From Photobacterium sp. DA100 (lineage in GTDB: Bacteria; Pseudomonadota; Gammaproteobacteria; Enterobacterales; Vibrionaceae), in NCBI RefSeq assembly GCF_029223585.1, contig NZ_CP119423.1, forward strand, positions 1,798,001 through 1,862,000: a stretch of 64,000 nucleotides of DNA, read 5' to 3'. Shown piece after piece: positions 15,848 through 23,487 of this stretch. A program made the translations under genes and the position numbers. The notes under the pieces are model-generated. The model saw nothing but the letters and a program-made list of their open reading frames with translations. It was not told where the DNA came from and ran no database searches. Position 1 is the first letter of the stretch. The number at the start of each line of letters is the position of its first letter.

Positions 15848-15932
15848 GTTTTCGTCTCCAGTTGAGTTTTATCTTTTCAGTGAATCTTTTAGTTGTTAAC
15901 CTCGCTCCTGTATGAATGATTAGGTAATAGCT

Positions 15933-16223
15933 ATGAAAATCAGGCTTTTGAGTTTTGTTTATGCACTCTTCCTAAGTGGTTGTTCGTTGTTCGTGAGCGA
16001 AAGCTACTTTGGTGAAAGTTGGACTGGGCATCACATAGACGAACTTGTAGAACAATGGGGCGAACCCAATCAAATGAAGTCTAAAGAAGGCGGTGTTATT
16101 GAAGCTGAATATAGAATTTTCAGCGAAAGTTGTACGTACATTTTCATCACGGACGAACAAGGTGTGATCACATCTTATAAGTATGAAAGCACGTTTTTAG
16201 GAACATGCAAGCCCATAGGGTAA
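15933..16223 (+). CDS. Small lipoprotein (cassette 14)
   Basis: 96 residues with a lipoprotein signal MKIRLLSFVYALFLSGC (lipobox LSGC, Cys17). The mature part (SWTGHHIDELVEQWGEPN...IEAEYRIFSESCTYIFITDEQGVITSYKYE) resembles small outer-membrane lipoproteins of the SmpA/BamE-like fold, where W.G....L...GxPN is typical. The 85 bp between attC13 and the ATG hold no other gene. Function not known. Confidence 0.8.
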   Translation: MKIRLLSFVYALFLSGCSLFVSESYFGESWTGHHIDELVEQWGEPNQMKSKEGGVIEAEYRIFSESCTYIFITDEQGVITSYKYESTFLGTCKPIG

Positions 16224-16225
16224 AC

Positions 16226-16409
16226 ACCTAGCAAGCATTCAAGCTGGTTCGCAACGCTTGGCAGATTAACAGCATAGCCGCAATTAACGGTTACGAGGAT
16301 ATGTCATAACAATGCGCCTAACAAACGCTTAGAACGGATTCGCAACTAGCTCTGTTCTTGGTAAAAATGAGTTTTGGCGGGTTGCGCTCCGTTTTAGCTG
16401 GCGTTATGT
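16226..16409 (+). repeat. attC: attC14: orphan half-site followed by a complete attC
   Basis: ACCTAGC (16226) starts an attC (CAACGCTTGGCAGATT) that loses its 3' half; 40 bp later GCCTAAC (16316) starts a full 94-bp attC ending in GTTATGT (16403-16409). The stretch between may be the rest of a tiny cassette without a gene. Confidence 0.7.
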
Positions 16410-16429
16410 AAATGGAGTAAATATAAGCT

Positions 16430-16777
16430 ATGGAATACAAAGTCGTTAGAGAATATCAAGATGCTCCTGAATCACCTATTCAAATAGTAACAGGTGAAAA
16501 ATTACAGTTTGTGGAAGAGTCCAACCCAGCAGGAGATTGGGCCAACTGGATTTTCTGCCGAGGTGAAAACAAAGAAGGTTGGGTTCCTAAACAGATATTA
16601 GCGATTGATAGCATTGAAGTAACAGTGCTTGAAGACTATTTTGCCAAAGAACATAATTTGGTGGTTGGCGAGATTTTAGTAAAAGAACATGAGCTAAATG
16701 GTTGGATCTGGTGCAAGAAGTTAGGTAGTTCAGAAGAATTAGCTTGGGCACCTTTAAACCATCTAAGCGCCATTTGA
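16430..16777 (+). CDS. Tandem SH3-domain protein (cassette 16)
   Basis: 115 residues forming two SH3-like halves. Half one: YKVVREYQDAPESPIQIVTGEKLQFVEESNPAGDWANWIFCRGENKEGWVPKQIL; half two: VTVLEDYFAKEHNLVVGEILVKEHELNGWIWCKKL...LAWAPLNHL. Both show the ALYDY-like start, the WxWC/WIFC strand and the WVP motif of eukaryote-like SH3 folds. The type is known in cassettes and other small bacterial proteins and may bind peptides. No signal peptide. GGAG is 13 nt before the ATG, rather far. Confidence 0.82.
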   Translation: MEYKVVREYQDAPESPIQIVTGEKLQFVEESNPAGDWANWIFCRGENKEGWVPKQILAIDSIEVTVLEDYFAKEHNLVVGEILVKEHELNGWIWCKKLGSSEELAWAPLNHLSAI

Positions 16778-16781
16778 ATTC

Positions 16782-16982
16782 ATATAATAAGCGTTCAAGA
16801 CGGACTGCCAACACGTGGCATTTTAGGTTATGGTCGAGTTTGGCGTTTATGTTCGAAACAACGTAGAGATCAAGCTATAAAACTTGATTACGCGCCTAAC
16901 AAACTGTTCAAGAGCGGCTCACAACGCGTGGTTATTTACTGTGCGTTGGCTTATGTGATTAAGTGTATTGCAGGCGTTATGT
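16782..16982 (+). repeat. attC: attC15: degenerate half-site plus complete attC
   Basis: ATATAAT (16782) begins a long-class attC that breaks off near 16851. A 40-bp stretch follows, then GCCTAAC (16894) to GTTATGT (16976-16982) forms a complete 89-bp attC. The arrangement repeats that at 16226-16409. Confidence 0.7.
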
Positions 16983-16995
16983 GCATGGAGGCACA

Positions 16996-17574
16996 ATGAA
17001 CATTGGTATCTATATCTATCATCAGGCGGAAGTTTTGGATTTTTCCGGTCCTTTCGAAGTGTTCAGCACGGCGAAGCGATTAGGTGCTGAGGGTTTGAAT
17101 GTGTTTTTGGTTGCCGAAAATACGGCCCCTATTTTAGCTCGCGGGGATTTCAAGGTTTTGCCTGATTACTCGATACAAAATCACCCGGAAATAGATCTGC
17201 TAGTCGTTGCTGGTGGTGTTCATGCTGATGAGATGAGTAAACCTAATATACTTGCTTGGCTAGCATCAGTTGCACACTCAGCACAACAAGTTGCGTCGGT
17301 TTGCACAGGTGCGTTTTTGTTAGCACAAGCAGGTTTAATAAGAGGATTAATGGTCACCACTCATTGGGAAGATATTCCTGAATTAATTTCTCAGTTTCCA
17401 GATTTAAATGTAGTGAGTGATAAAAGGTGGGTTGCATCTGAGAAGTTTATAACTTCCGGGGGCATTTCTGCAGGTATAGATATGAGTTTGCATTTGGTAT
17501 CAGAACATTACGGTTTAGAATTTGCTAAGGCAGTAGCACGCCAAATGGAGTACAACTGGCTTAGAAGTACATAA
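16996..17574 (+). CDS. DJ-1/PfpI (GATase1-like) family protein (cassette 18)
   Basis: 192 residues. MNIGIYIYHQAEVLDFSGPFEVFSTA is the N-terminus of the GlxA/ThiJ branch, DLLVVAGGVHADE carries the conserved acidic strand, and VASVCTGAFLLAQAGLI is the nucleophile elbow with the reactive Cys. LITSGGISAGIDMSLHLV is the following conserved segment. It lacks the C-terminal AraC HTH found in GlxA regulators, so it is a stand-alone domain, possibly an isonitrile hydratase-like or stress enzyme. ATG at 16996 has ATGGAGG 5 nt upstream. Confidence 0.9.
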   Translation: MNIGIYIYHQAEVLDFSGPFEVFSTAKRLGAEGLNVFLVAENTAPILARGDFKVLPDYSIQNHPEIDLLVVAGGVHADEMSKPNILAWLASVAHSAQQVASVCTGAFLLAQAGLIRGLMVTTHWEDIPELISQFPDLNVVSDKRWVASEKFITSGGISAGIDMSLHLVSEHYGLEFAKAVARQMEYNWLRST

Positions 17575-17669
17575 CAAACTGTTCAAGAGAGATTCAGCAC
17601 GCGTGGCATTTCTGGGATGGAGTTTGGTGCACATTGTTTAGTGGTGCATACCTTAGTGCGGTGTTAGCC
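17569..17669 (+). repeat. attC: attC16
   Basis: 101 bp, ACATAAC (mirror of GTTATGT at 16976) to GTTAGCC. Confidence 0.87.
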
Positions 17670-17695
17670 GTCACTGCGAAAAAAGCAGTAACGGC
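17667..17695 (-). terminator. Possible terminator of the leftward cassette gene
   Basis: GCCGTCACTGC pairs with GCAGTAACGGC (one mismatch). It follows the stop of the leftward gene by 8 bp, but the T-run lies in the loop rather than after the stem. Confidence 0.4.
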
Positions 17696-17702
17696 ATAAA
17701 AT

Positions 17703-18047
17703 TTAGTTGTTTACGAACATGTGGTTAGCTTTGGTTACACCGCGGTCATAAGTACAAAAAGTGTCAGTCGCAGCTTCAGTTTTGCTGTGAATCTTGATGT
17801 TGGTAATAACTTCTACAGCTCCAGCGTCATAACAAGCCTGTTGAGCATCTTTCACAATCTCTAGCAGTTTGTTTAGTTCGCCTTTCATCGTCGTTTCCAT
17901 CGCACTGACCTGGAAAGGGACGCCAGAAGATTTAACAACTTCAATAGCCTTGTCTACGACTTCAAAGTTGTTTCCTGCCTTCAATCTAGGGATAACCTGA
18001 AAGGCAAGCATGACTTCATCAAGCAGTGGTTTTTGAGCTGACATCAA
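17703..18047 (-). CDS. Thiamine-binding (DUF77/MTH1187) family protein, reversed in its cassette (cassette 19)
   Basis: 114 residues. Core AFQVIPRLKAGNNFEVVDKAIEVVKSSGVPFQVSAMETTMKGELNKLLEIVKDAQQACYDAGAVEVITNIKIHSK matches the MTH1187/YkoF-like fold that binds thiamine pyrimidines: IxVIP strand, S-G-x-x-(Y/F)-x-V-x-xMxT, and xTxIKI. It is transcribed against the array direction, which is unusual for cassettes and implies its own promoter in 18048-18120 (TATACC/TATACG sequences there). A start at 18044 is equally possible. Confidence 0.85.
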   Translation of the reverse strand: MMSAQKPLLDEVMLAFQVIPRLKAGNNFEVVDKAIEVVKSSGVPFQVSAMETTMKGELNKLLEIVKDAQQACYDAGAVEVITNIKIHSKTEAATDTFCTYDRGVTKANHMFVNN

Positions 18048-18129
18048 TAATCTCTCATAAAATTTTGTCGGTATAGAATGGCGTATAGTAGCATGGTTTT
18101 TGAGCTTCGATACGGGCCTTGAGAATGCC

Positions 18130-18204
18130 AGCTAACAAAGTGTTTAAGAGGGACGCAAGACTTGTCGATTTTGTTTTAACGCTTGGTTTATGGCGGCGTT
18201 AGGC
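18130..18204 (+). repeat. attC: attC17 (short)
   Basis: 75 bp, AGCTAAC (one base from the expected GGCTAAC) to GTTAGGC. This is the shortest complete site of the array. Confidence 0.78.
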
Positions 18205-18219
18205 ATCAAGGAGAGTTCA

Positions 18220-18897
18220 GTGAAAGCGATATCAGTATTGCCTCCATTACGTGGAGTTTGGAAGGCGGTAAATACCCCTGGCGATCGTATCCCAAGTCAT
18301 GGAACCCACGAGTTTGGACAGACCTTCGCATATGATTTTGTCAGATTTAAATCTTTAAAGCACAAAGGTAGCTTTCATACACGGTCACATTTTAGCTATT
18401 TGATGGCTCAAGTGAAGGTATCGGATTGTCACGGTTGGGGCGCGTCAATCTATTCACCTATAGATGGTGTTGTGCGTGAAGTGGTCAATTCTGTCAAAGA
18501 GCGAGAGCGACTACATTTGGTAAGCGATTTAGGACTCGCCATTTACAATGGATTATTTTATTCCTTTGAAAAGGATGAAATTCATAAAATTGGTGGCAAC
18601 TACTTAATCATTGAAGGCTCGGAGTGCTGTGCATGGATAGCACATGCTAAAACGGGCTCTATTTCTCCTCAAGTGGGTGACATTGTAAAAGCAGGGGAAG
18701 TCGTTGCAAAGCTAGGGCATTCCGGAAATTCAACAGCTCCGCATTTACATTTTCAACTGATGGAGCGAGTGGATATCAGAACAGCTAAAGGAGTGCCATG
18801 TTGCTTCACTGACTATGAAGTTTTATCTGATGGTAATTGGTGTTCTGTGACTAATGGTATTCCCACAAGTGATCAAACGATCCGCTATAATGATTAA
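18220..18897 (+). CDS. M23-family peptidase (LytM/lysostaphin-like) domain protein (cassette 20)
   Basis: 225 residues from a GTG start with AAGGAG 6 nt upstream. Zinc ligands of M23 are visible: PSHGTHEFGQTFAYDF (H and D of the first motif) and STAPHLHFQL (HxH, second motif); NYLIIEGSECCAWIAHAKTGSISPQVGDIVKAGEVVAKLGHSGNS is the typical beta core before HxH. There is no signal peptide, so it either acts in the cytoplasm or is not exported by Sec. Such proteins normally cut peptidoglycan cross-bridges. The R'' expected for its cassette start is not present downstream. Confidence 0.87.
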   Translation: MKAISVLPPLRGVWKAVNTPGDRIPSHGTHEFGQTFAYDFVRFKSLKHKGSFHTRSHFSYLMAQVKVSDCHGWGASIYSPIDGVVREVVNSVKERERLHLVSDLGLAIYNGLFYSFEKDEIHKIGGNYLIIEGSECCAWIAHAKTGSISPQVGDIVKAGEVVAKLGHSGNSTAPHLHFQLMERVDIRTAKGVPCCFTDYEVLSDGNWCSVTNGIPTSDQTIRYND

Positions 18898-18903
18898 CAA
18901 ATT

Positions 18904-18983
18904 ACTTAACAACTGCTCCTAGCGCTTGGTGAGCTTATCTCACCGTTTAGCCCTCGTGTTTGGGGAGCAATATAACGTTGGGT
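18904..18983 (+). repeat. attC: Weak attC-like site (attC18)
   Basis: ACTTAAC to GTTGGGT, 80 bp, with AGCGCTTGG inside. Neither end mirrors the neighbouring cassette, so it is degenerate. Confidence 0.45.
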
Positions 18984-19038
18984 GGCAATGCGCTACAAGC
19001 TAATGCAACAATAAGTATTGCAGGTACAAGGGAAAATA

Positions 19039-19284
19039 ATGGAAGAGTTTATTTCTGGGATATTAAGGCTTCTTCTTTCGTTTGTGAGATTCATGTTAGA
19101 TCAATGGTTTGTTGAAGCATCCTGCTTTCAAACAGGGCGAGTAATCATAGCTGGAGTTACTTTTGGGCATTACCCTCGTTCACCTATTAGCGAAGACACC
19201 AGGTTCAAAATTAGCATTTTGGGGCTTGTTATCATTTTTTGTATTTTGCTGGCTATAGGAATTTACAACACAAGTGCATCTTAA
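19039..19284 (+). CDS. Small membrane protein
   Basis: 81 residues. A hydrophobic N-terminal helix (FISGILRLLLSFVRFML) and a C-terminal helix (ISILGLVIIFCILLAIGIYN) flank a short loop. The ATG at 19039 has AAGGGA 6 nt upstream. No family recognised. No attC follows it. Confidence 0.6.
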   Translation: MEEFISGILRLLLSFVRFMLDQWFVEASCFQTGRVIIAGVTFGHYPRSPISEDTRFKISILGLVIIFCILLAIGIYNTSAS

Positions 19285-19354
19285 TCATGGGTATTCTGAA
19301 AGATGACTTAGGCAAATCGGTTTTATTAATAAGATTGAAAATATGGAGAGATAA

Positions 19355-19789
19355 GTGGTAATAATTCGAGAAATGGACATCTCTGATTATCGAGATGTCC
19401 TCAACCTGTGGACTCAATCAGAAGGCATGACTCTCCGTGACGCAGATTCAGAGGAAAATATTACAGCGTACTTAAAACGTAATCAGGGGTTGAGCTTTGT
19501 TGCTTGCGATAATGATAAAATTGTCGGTGCTGTTCTTGTCGGGACCGATGGTCGAAGAGGCTATTTACAGCACCTTACCGTTTCACCGAGTCATCAATCT
19601 CAAGGCATAGGACGTCAATTAGTTGAGAATGTTGTGTCTGCTTTGAGTTGTATCGGAATATCGAAAACCCATCTGTTTGTTCATAGTGGCAATGTAAATG
19701 CACAACAGTTTTATCTAAATATGGGGTGGCTTCCCCGAGATGAAGTTAGAATGTTTTCGTTCAATTCATCTAAAAATCTAGATGTCTAG
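19355..19789 (+). CDS. GNAT-family N-acetyltransferase
   Basis: 144 residues from a GTG start behind GGAGAG. IIREMDISDYRDVLNLW is the GNAT N-terminus; LQHLTVSPSHQSQGIGRQLVENVV holds the Q-x-x-G-I/V-G acetyl-CoA loop, and VHSGNVNAQQFYLNMGW is the final conserved helix and strand. Close in style to YpeA/RimI-like single-domain enzymes. No attC separates it from its neighbours. Substrate unknown. Confidence 0.9.
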   Translation: MVIIREMDISDYRDVLNLWTQSEGMTLRDADSEENITAYLKRNQGLSFVACDNDKIVGAVLVGTDGRRGYLQHLTVSPSHQSQGIGRQLVENVVSALSCIGISKTHLFVHSGNVNAQQFYLNMGWLPRDEVRMFSFNSSKNLDV

Positions 19790-19836
19790 TTCGTTTTATA
19801 AAAAAACAATGTGTACTATCAATTTAGGGATTTGAA

Positions 19837-20313
19837 ATGAGTAAATATGACGATGCAATAAAACTGATGGAAGAGCGTTGTGGTAATGGTAAAGAGGTAA
19901 TTATGGCGCTCGCGACTATCTCACTATCGGGTAATGCTGTTGGCAGTCCAACGCCTGCGGTGCGAATGGTGTGTGCTTATTATGAAGACGGGGTGTTTTA
20001 TGTGTCTACAGATGCGACAACAGATAAGATGAGGCAAATTGAGAAGAACAATGAGGTCTCTATAGGAGGGTTAGATTGGTATTCTCTTCAAGGTAAGGCA
20101 GAGAACTTAGGCTGGGTCAAAGACGAACACAACGCAGGAATAAGATCAAAGTTTAAGACGGTGTTTGATTGGTTCACTGAGCATGGTGATGAAGAAAACC
20201 CCAATTCAATTGTATTGCGCATCACACCGACAAGGGGGACAATTATTGACAACGAGAGAAAGTATGGTGAATTGAAGTACGAGATTGATTTCGTAAATAG
20301 AGTTGTGCACTAA
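19837..20313 (+). CDS. Pyridoxamine 5'-phosphate oxidase-like flavin-binding protein
   Basis: 158 residues of the split-barrel FMN-binding type. IMALATISLSGNAVGSPTPAVRMVCAYYEDGVFYVSTDATTDKMRQIEKNNEVSIGG shows the conserved strands and the STxxTxKxxQI phosphate-binding signature. It may reduce or bind a flavin, F420 or haem-like ligand; the branch is not the biosynthetic PdxH. AGGGA precedes the ATG. It follows the GNAT by 47 bp and may be co-transcribed. Confidence 0.85.
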   Translation: MSKYDDAIKLMEERCGNGKEVIMALATISLSGNAVGSPTPAVRMVCAYYEDGVFYVSTDATTDKMRQIEKNNEVSIGGLDWYSLQGKAENLGWVKDEHNAGIRSKFKTVFDWFTEHGDEENPNSIVLRITPTRGTIIDNERKYGELKYEIDFVNRVVH

Positions 20314-20444
20314 ATTGTTTGAGCATGTCAATTACAACCAATCTGGAAATATTAATTGTCGTATAAAAAAGCAACCTGTTGGTAAAGTAACAAAGTAATC
20401 CGTATCAAGTCATCTATCAGGACTGTTTATTCGAGGAGCAGTAA

Positions 20445-20912
20445 ATGGAGTTATTGAATGCAGAAAAAGAGCATTATCAACAGATCGGACGTTTAGTTAA
20501 CTCAGCCGAAGAGCTTTACACTATATGTCCAAGTGGTTCGTACCCTTGGGATGAGGAGCAGCTTTCAGAAATAGCAGAGACTAGGCTCAATTTAACCATA
20601 TGTAGTGTAGAAGGTTGTGTGGCAGCCTTTGGCAACATTTACAATGTTGTACCGGGTGAAAGTGCGTTTATTGGCAATATTATCGTTGGTGATAACTACA
20701 AAGGACAAGGTATAGGGAAAAAGCTCATCCAATATTTGTCAGAATTGTGTGAGGAGTCATACGACGCTATACCTCATATATCTGTTTTCGGCTTCAATAC
20801 CCGTGCACTTTTGCTCTATACCAGATTGGGCTTTGTGCCCTATGCAATTGAAGAGAGGACATCTCCCAACGGTGAAACCGTAGCTTTGATTCACATGCAT
20901 TTGGACTCCTGA
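20445..20912 (+). CDS. GNAT-family N-acetyltransferase
   Basis: 155 residues. The segment FIGNIIVGDNYKGQGIGKKLIQYLSELCEESYD carries the acetyl-CoA loop (K-G-Q-G-I-G), and VFGFNTRALLLYTRLGFVPYAIEERTSPNGETVALIHMHL the C-terminal conserved part. Good SD (GAGGAG). An attC relic begins a few bases after its stop, so it was probably once the cargo of a cassette. Confidence 0.9.
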   Translation: MELLNAEKEHYQQIGRLVNSAEELYTICPSGSYPWDEEQLSEIAETRLNLTICSVEGCVAAFGNIYNVVPGESAFIGNIIVGDNYKGQGIGKKLIQYLSELCEESYDAIPHISVFGFNTRALLLYTRLGFVPYAIEERTSPNGETVALIHMHLDS

Positions 20913-20913
20913 A

Positions 20914-20965
20914 CAGGACAAGCAAATAAAGGTGACGATTTACACACGTCAGCTGCATCGTGAAG
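20914..20965 (+). repeat. attC relic at the right end of the array
   Basis: ACAAGCAAATAAAGGTGACG and the following TTTACACACGTCAGC match the 5' half of short-class attC sites (ACAAAGCAATCAAGGTGATG, GTTACACTCGGCGG) with substitutions. The R'' is lost (GAACAGG) and no R' is found. It marks the likely old end of the array. Confidence 0.6.
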
Positions 20966-21002
20966 GGATCAGATGACAGTGTCAAAAATGAGAACGTAAT
21001 AA

Positions 21003-21812
21003 ATGACCGAACAAGGGAATAAAGGCGATGCGTTGCACTCGATGGTACATCGGCTAGAGGATAAGGTCTATCGGCCAAGCGGATACTGGTCCTATTCTGT
21101 TCACCAGCTACTTATGCATTTAAAAAGAGAGAAGTTCGACTCGGCTCCCAGGGCATTGGGATTTGATACTGAAGGCAATGAGATCCTGTCCTATGTTACG
21201 GGTGATGTGTATAACTACCCATTGGTCGGTGCTATCGCCACCACGGAAGCGCTTTGCTCCGCCGCAGAACTGTTACGTGATTATCACGATGCGACAGCAT
21301 CATTTGTGCAAAGTGATCAATTCGGAACTTTGAGATGGCTGTTGCCGAACCGTGAGCCCCGCGAAGTTGTCTGCCATGGAGATTATGCACCTTATAATGT
21401 GGCACTGAATGGCAGTAAGGTGGTGGGTGTCTTTGATTTCGACACCGCGCACCCCGCTCCAAGAGTTTGGGATGTTGCTTATGCTGTATACTGCTGGGCA
21501 CCTTTCAAAACTAATTCCAGTGATTCGTTGGGTGACTTAGCGGAGCAAACAATGCGCGCAAGACTATTTTGCGATGCTTATGGTTTATTACATGAAGATC
21601 GAGTTTGTTTGGTTGAGACCATGATATCTAGGATACAAACATTGGTTGAGTTCATGCACGAGCAAGCGGCTAAAGGTCATGAAGGGTTTATTGCCAATCT
21701 TAAGGATGGTCATGATGTGGCGTACATTGCGGATATTGAGTACTTGAGGTGTCATAAAAAACCAATAACGGATTATTTAATCTTGTCCGCAGACCATTCC
21801 ACACACAGGTAA
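21003..21812 (+). CDS. Aminoglycoside phosphotransferase (APH)-family kinase-like protein
   Basis: 269 residues with the protein-kinase-like fold. VCHGDYAPYNVALNGSKVVGVFDFDTAHPAPRVWDVAYAVYCW contains the catalytic loop (HGDYAPYN, Asp as base) and the metal-binding DFD. The N-terminus VYRPSGYWSYSVHQLLMHLKREKFDSAPRALGFDTEGNEILSYVTGD has the V.RP lysine-equivalent region and the E.L.Y.xG hinge. Likely phosphorylates a small hydroxyl or amine substrate; antibiotic resistance is not implied. It lies just after the attC relic, so it may be the first chromosomal gene. Confidence 0.87.
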   Translation: MTEQGNKGDALHSMVHRLEDKVYRPSGYWSYSVHQLLMHLKREKFDSAPRALGFDTEGNEILSYVTGDVYNYPLVGAIATTEALCSAAELLRDYHDATASFVQSDQFGTLRWLLPNREPREVVCHGDYAPYNVALNGSKVVGVFDFDTAHPAPRVWDVAYAVYCWAPFKTNSSDSLGDLAEQTMRARLFCDAYGLLHEDRVCLVETMISRIQTLVEFMHEQAAKGHEGFIANLKDGHDVAYIADIEYLRCHKKPITDYLILSADHSTHR

Positions 21813-21932
21813 ACCGCCAGAAAAGGGCGTTAATACCGACCTCAACGGCGAGTTAGTGGTCGGAATATACTCGCTAAGTTATAAGATACCTATTACCATA
21901 CACAGCAAACCAATTGAAATAAGTAGTGTTGT

Positions 21933-22268
21933 ATGTCTCTTCCTCCTTGCCCTCAATGTGGATCTGAGTTTGTTTATCCAGATCAAAACCATCTCGTTTG
22001 TCCGGAATGTGCCTATGAATGGAATCCTTCGGAAGCAGCAGATCAAGATACCTTGTCCATCAAGGATGCCAACGGAACTTTATTGGCAGAAGGTGACAAG
22101 GTCACGTTAGCCAAAGATCTGAAGGTGAAAGGTAGTTCTCTGGTGCTTAAAATAGGAACAAAAGCCGTTATCCGACGAATAGTCGAAGGGAAAGATCATC
22201 AACTGGACTGCAAAGTCGACGGTGCCGGTGAGATGATGGTGACTGCGAAGTTTGTGAAGAAAGCTTAA
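21933..22268 (+). CDS. yjdM: PhnA/YjdM family zinc-ribbon protein
   Basis: 111 residues. [30 protein letters not shown] is the N-terminal zinc ribbon (two CxxC pairs, 6-9 and 23-26). The SH3-like C-terminal domain is [43 protein letters not shown]...[20 protein letters not shown], nearly universal in PhnA/YjdM. Despite its historical name it is not needed for phosphonate uptake; function is unclear. Confidence 0.95.
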   Translation: MSLPPCPQCGSEFVYPDQNHLVCPECAYEWNPSEAADQDTLSIKDANGTLLAEGDKVTLAKDLKVKGSSLVLKIGTKAVIRRIVEGKDHQLDCKVDGAGEMMVTAKFVKKA

Positions 22269-22380
22269 ATACTGTTCACAATTGAATTTCTCTAATTCGT
22301 AGATGGCTTTAGCAATGTACTAAATAATGACTTCAAAGCGCCAAGGATGGCTTTTATTGCATATAAACTTTGGAGTCTTT

Positions 22381-23421
22381 ATGAAAGCAAAAGCTGTAGG
22401 AACATTTATTACTGCATTGGCCCTGAGTATTTCAGCATCTATTGCATCAGCCAATACAGCCCTTTCGGAGCGCTTAATACCGAACCCGGTAGGCGTGTCT
22501 GAAGAGTTTGCGAAGTTTGTTGAAAGCAAACAGCCCGCCAAATCGGTTTCATCGCCTCAAACGACGGAGGAGTGGATTGCACTGCAGACGCAATTTGATG
22601 CCGCGATGAGCGAGGTTACTCGATTGGGTATGAAGAAACACGGGGTAACGTTTGAAAAGAAAAGCATCGGCGGGGTAGACACTTTTCTTGTAATGCCTAA
22701 GAACGTTTCACCCGAATTCGAAGGAGTGCGCTTTGTTCATATCCATGGTGGAGCCTTTGTTTTCGGTGGTGGCGAAGCTGGTCTAGGCGAAGCTGCATGG
22801 ATTGCAAATGGTCTTGGTGTTGAAGTGATTTCAATCGATTACCGCCAGCCACCCTTGCATCCGTACCCTGCCGCACTGGAAGATACCGTCGCAGTATGGA
22901 AAGAGCTGATCAAAACGCAATCCCCTAATGCAACGGCTCTTTTTGGCTCTTCTGCGGGTGGTAACTTAACGCTTACCACTACGCTGAAACTACAGCAACA
23001 AGGTTTGCCAACACCTGGCGTATTGTTTGCCGGCACACCGGCAACGGATCTAAAATATACCTCTGATACTTGGCATACGTTACAAGGGCTTGATCCACTC
23101 GGTGCTCGAGAAGGGGTAATTGATGGAACATTTGCGCTCTATTCAAATGGCGCTGATTTGGCACACCCACTGATGTCGCCAGTTTATGCTGAAATTAAGG
23201 ATTTTCCGCCAACGATTTTTATTTCAGGCACTCGTGACTTATTGCTCAGTGATACCGTTCGCATGCACAGGGTATTGAGAACCGCTAATATTGAAACCGA
23301 TCTTCATATATATGATGGACAGTCGCACGGTGATTACGTGCGGGGCTTAAATTATGATTTTCCAGAATCTGATGATGCTTTGAGGGAAATCCGGATGTTT
23401 TTTGACAAGCATTTGAATTAA
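22381..23421 (+). CDS. Secreted alpha/beta-hydrolase, HSL-type esterase
   Basis: 346 residues. Start at 22381 gives a Sec signal (MKAKAVGTFITALALSISASIASA). The oxyanion motif HGGAFVFGGG and the nucleophile GSSAGG (Ser in the elbow) are those of the hormone-sensitive lipase group; the catalytic Asp is in SGTRDLLLSD and the His in YDGQSHGDY. It probably hydrolyses short acyl esters in the periplasm or outside. A longer frame begins upstream at 22327 but would hide the signal peptide. Confidence 0.9.
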   Translation: MKAKAVGTFITALALSISASIASANTALSERLIPNPVGVSEEFAKFVESKQPAKSVSSPQTTEEWIALQTQFDAAMSEVTRLGMKKHGVTFEKKSIGGVDTFLVMPKNVSPEFEGVRFVHIHGGAFVFGGGEAGLGEAAWIANGLGVEVISIDYRQPPLHPYPAALEDTVAVWKELIKTQSPNATALFGSSAGGNLTLTTTLKLQQQGLPTPGVLFAGTPATDLKYTSDTWHTLQGLDPLGAREGVIDGTFALYSNGADLAHPLMSPVYAEIKDFPPTIFISGTRDLLLSDTVRMHRVLRTANIETDLHIYDGQSHGDYVRGLNYDFPESDDALREIRMFFDKHLN

Positions 23422-23435
23422 TAACCCTCGCTATT

Positions 23436-23460
23436 AAAGCGCTCAGATGAGCGCTTTTTT
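23436..23460 (+). terminator. Rho-independent terminator after the esterase
   Basis: AAAGCGCTC pairs with GAGCGCTTT over an AGAT loop, followed by T6. It lies 14 bp past the esterase stop and 28 bp before the MscS gene. Confidence 0.85.
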
Positions 23461-23487
23461 AATGTTTACCTTTATACAGTATTGGAT

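Noticed and set aside
7503..20970. CRISPR array
   Set aside because: The repeats are attC sites of varied length with genes between them; there are no short direct repeats with uniform spacers and no cas genes.
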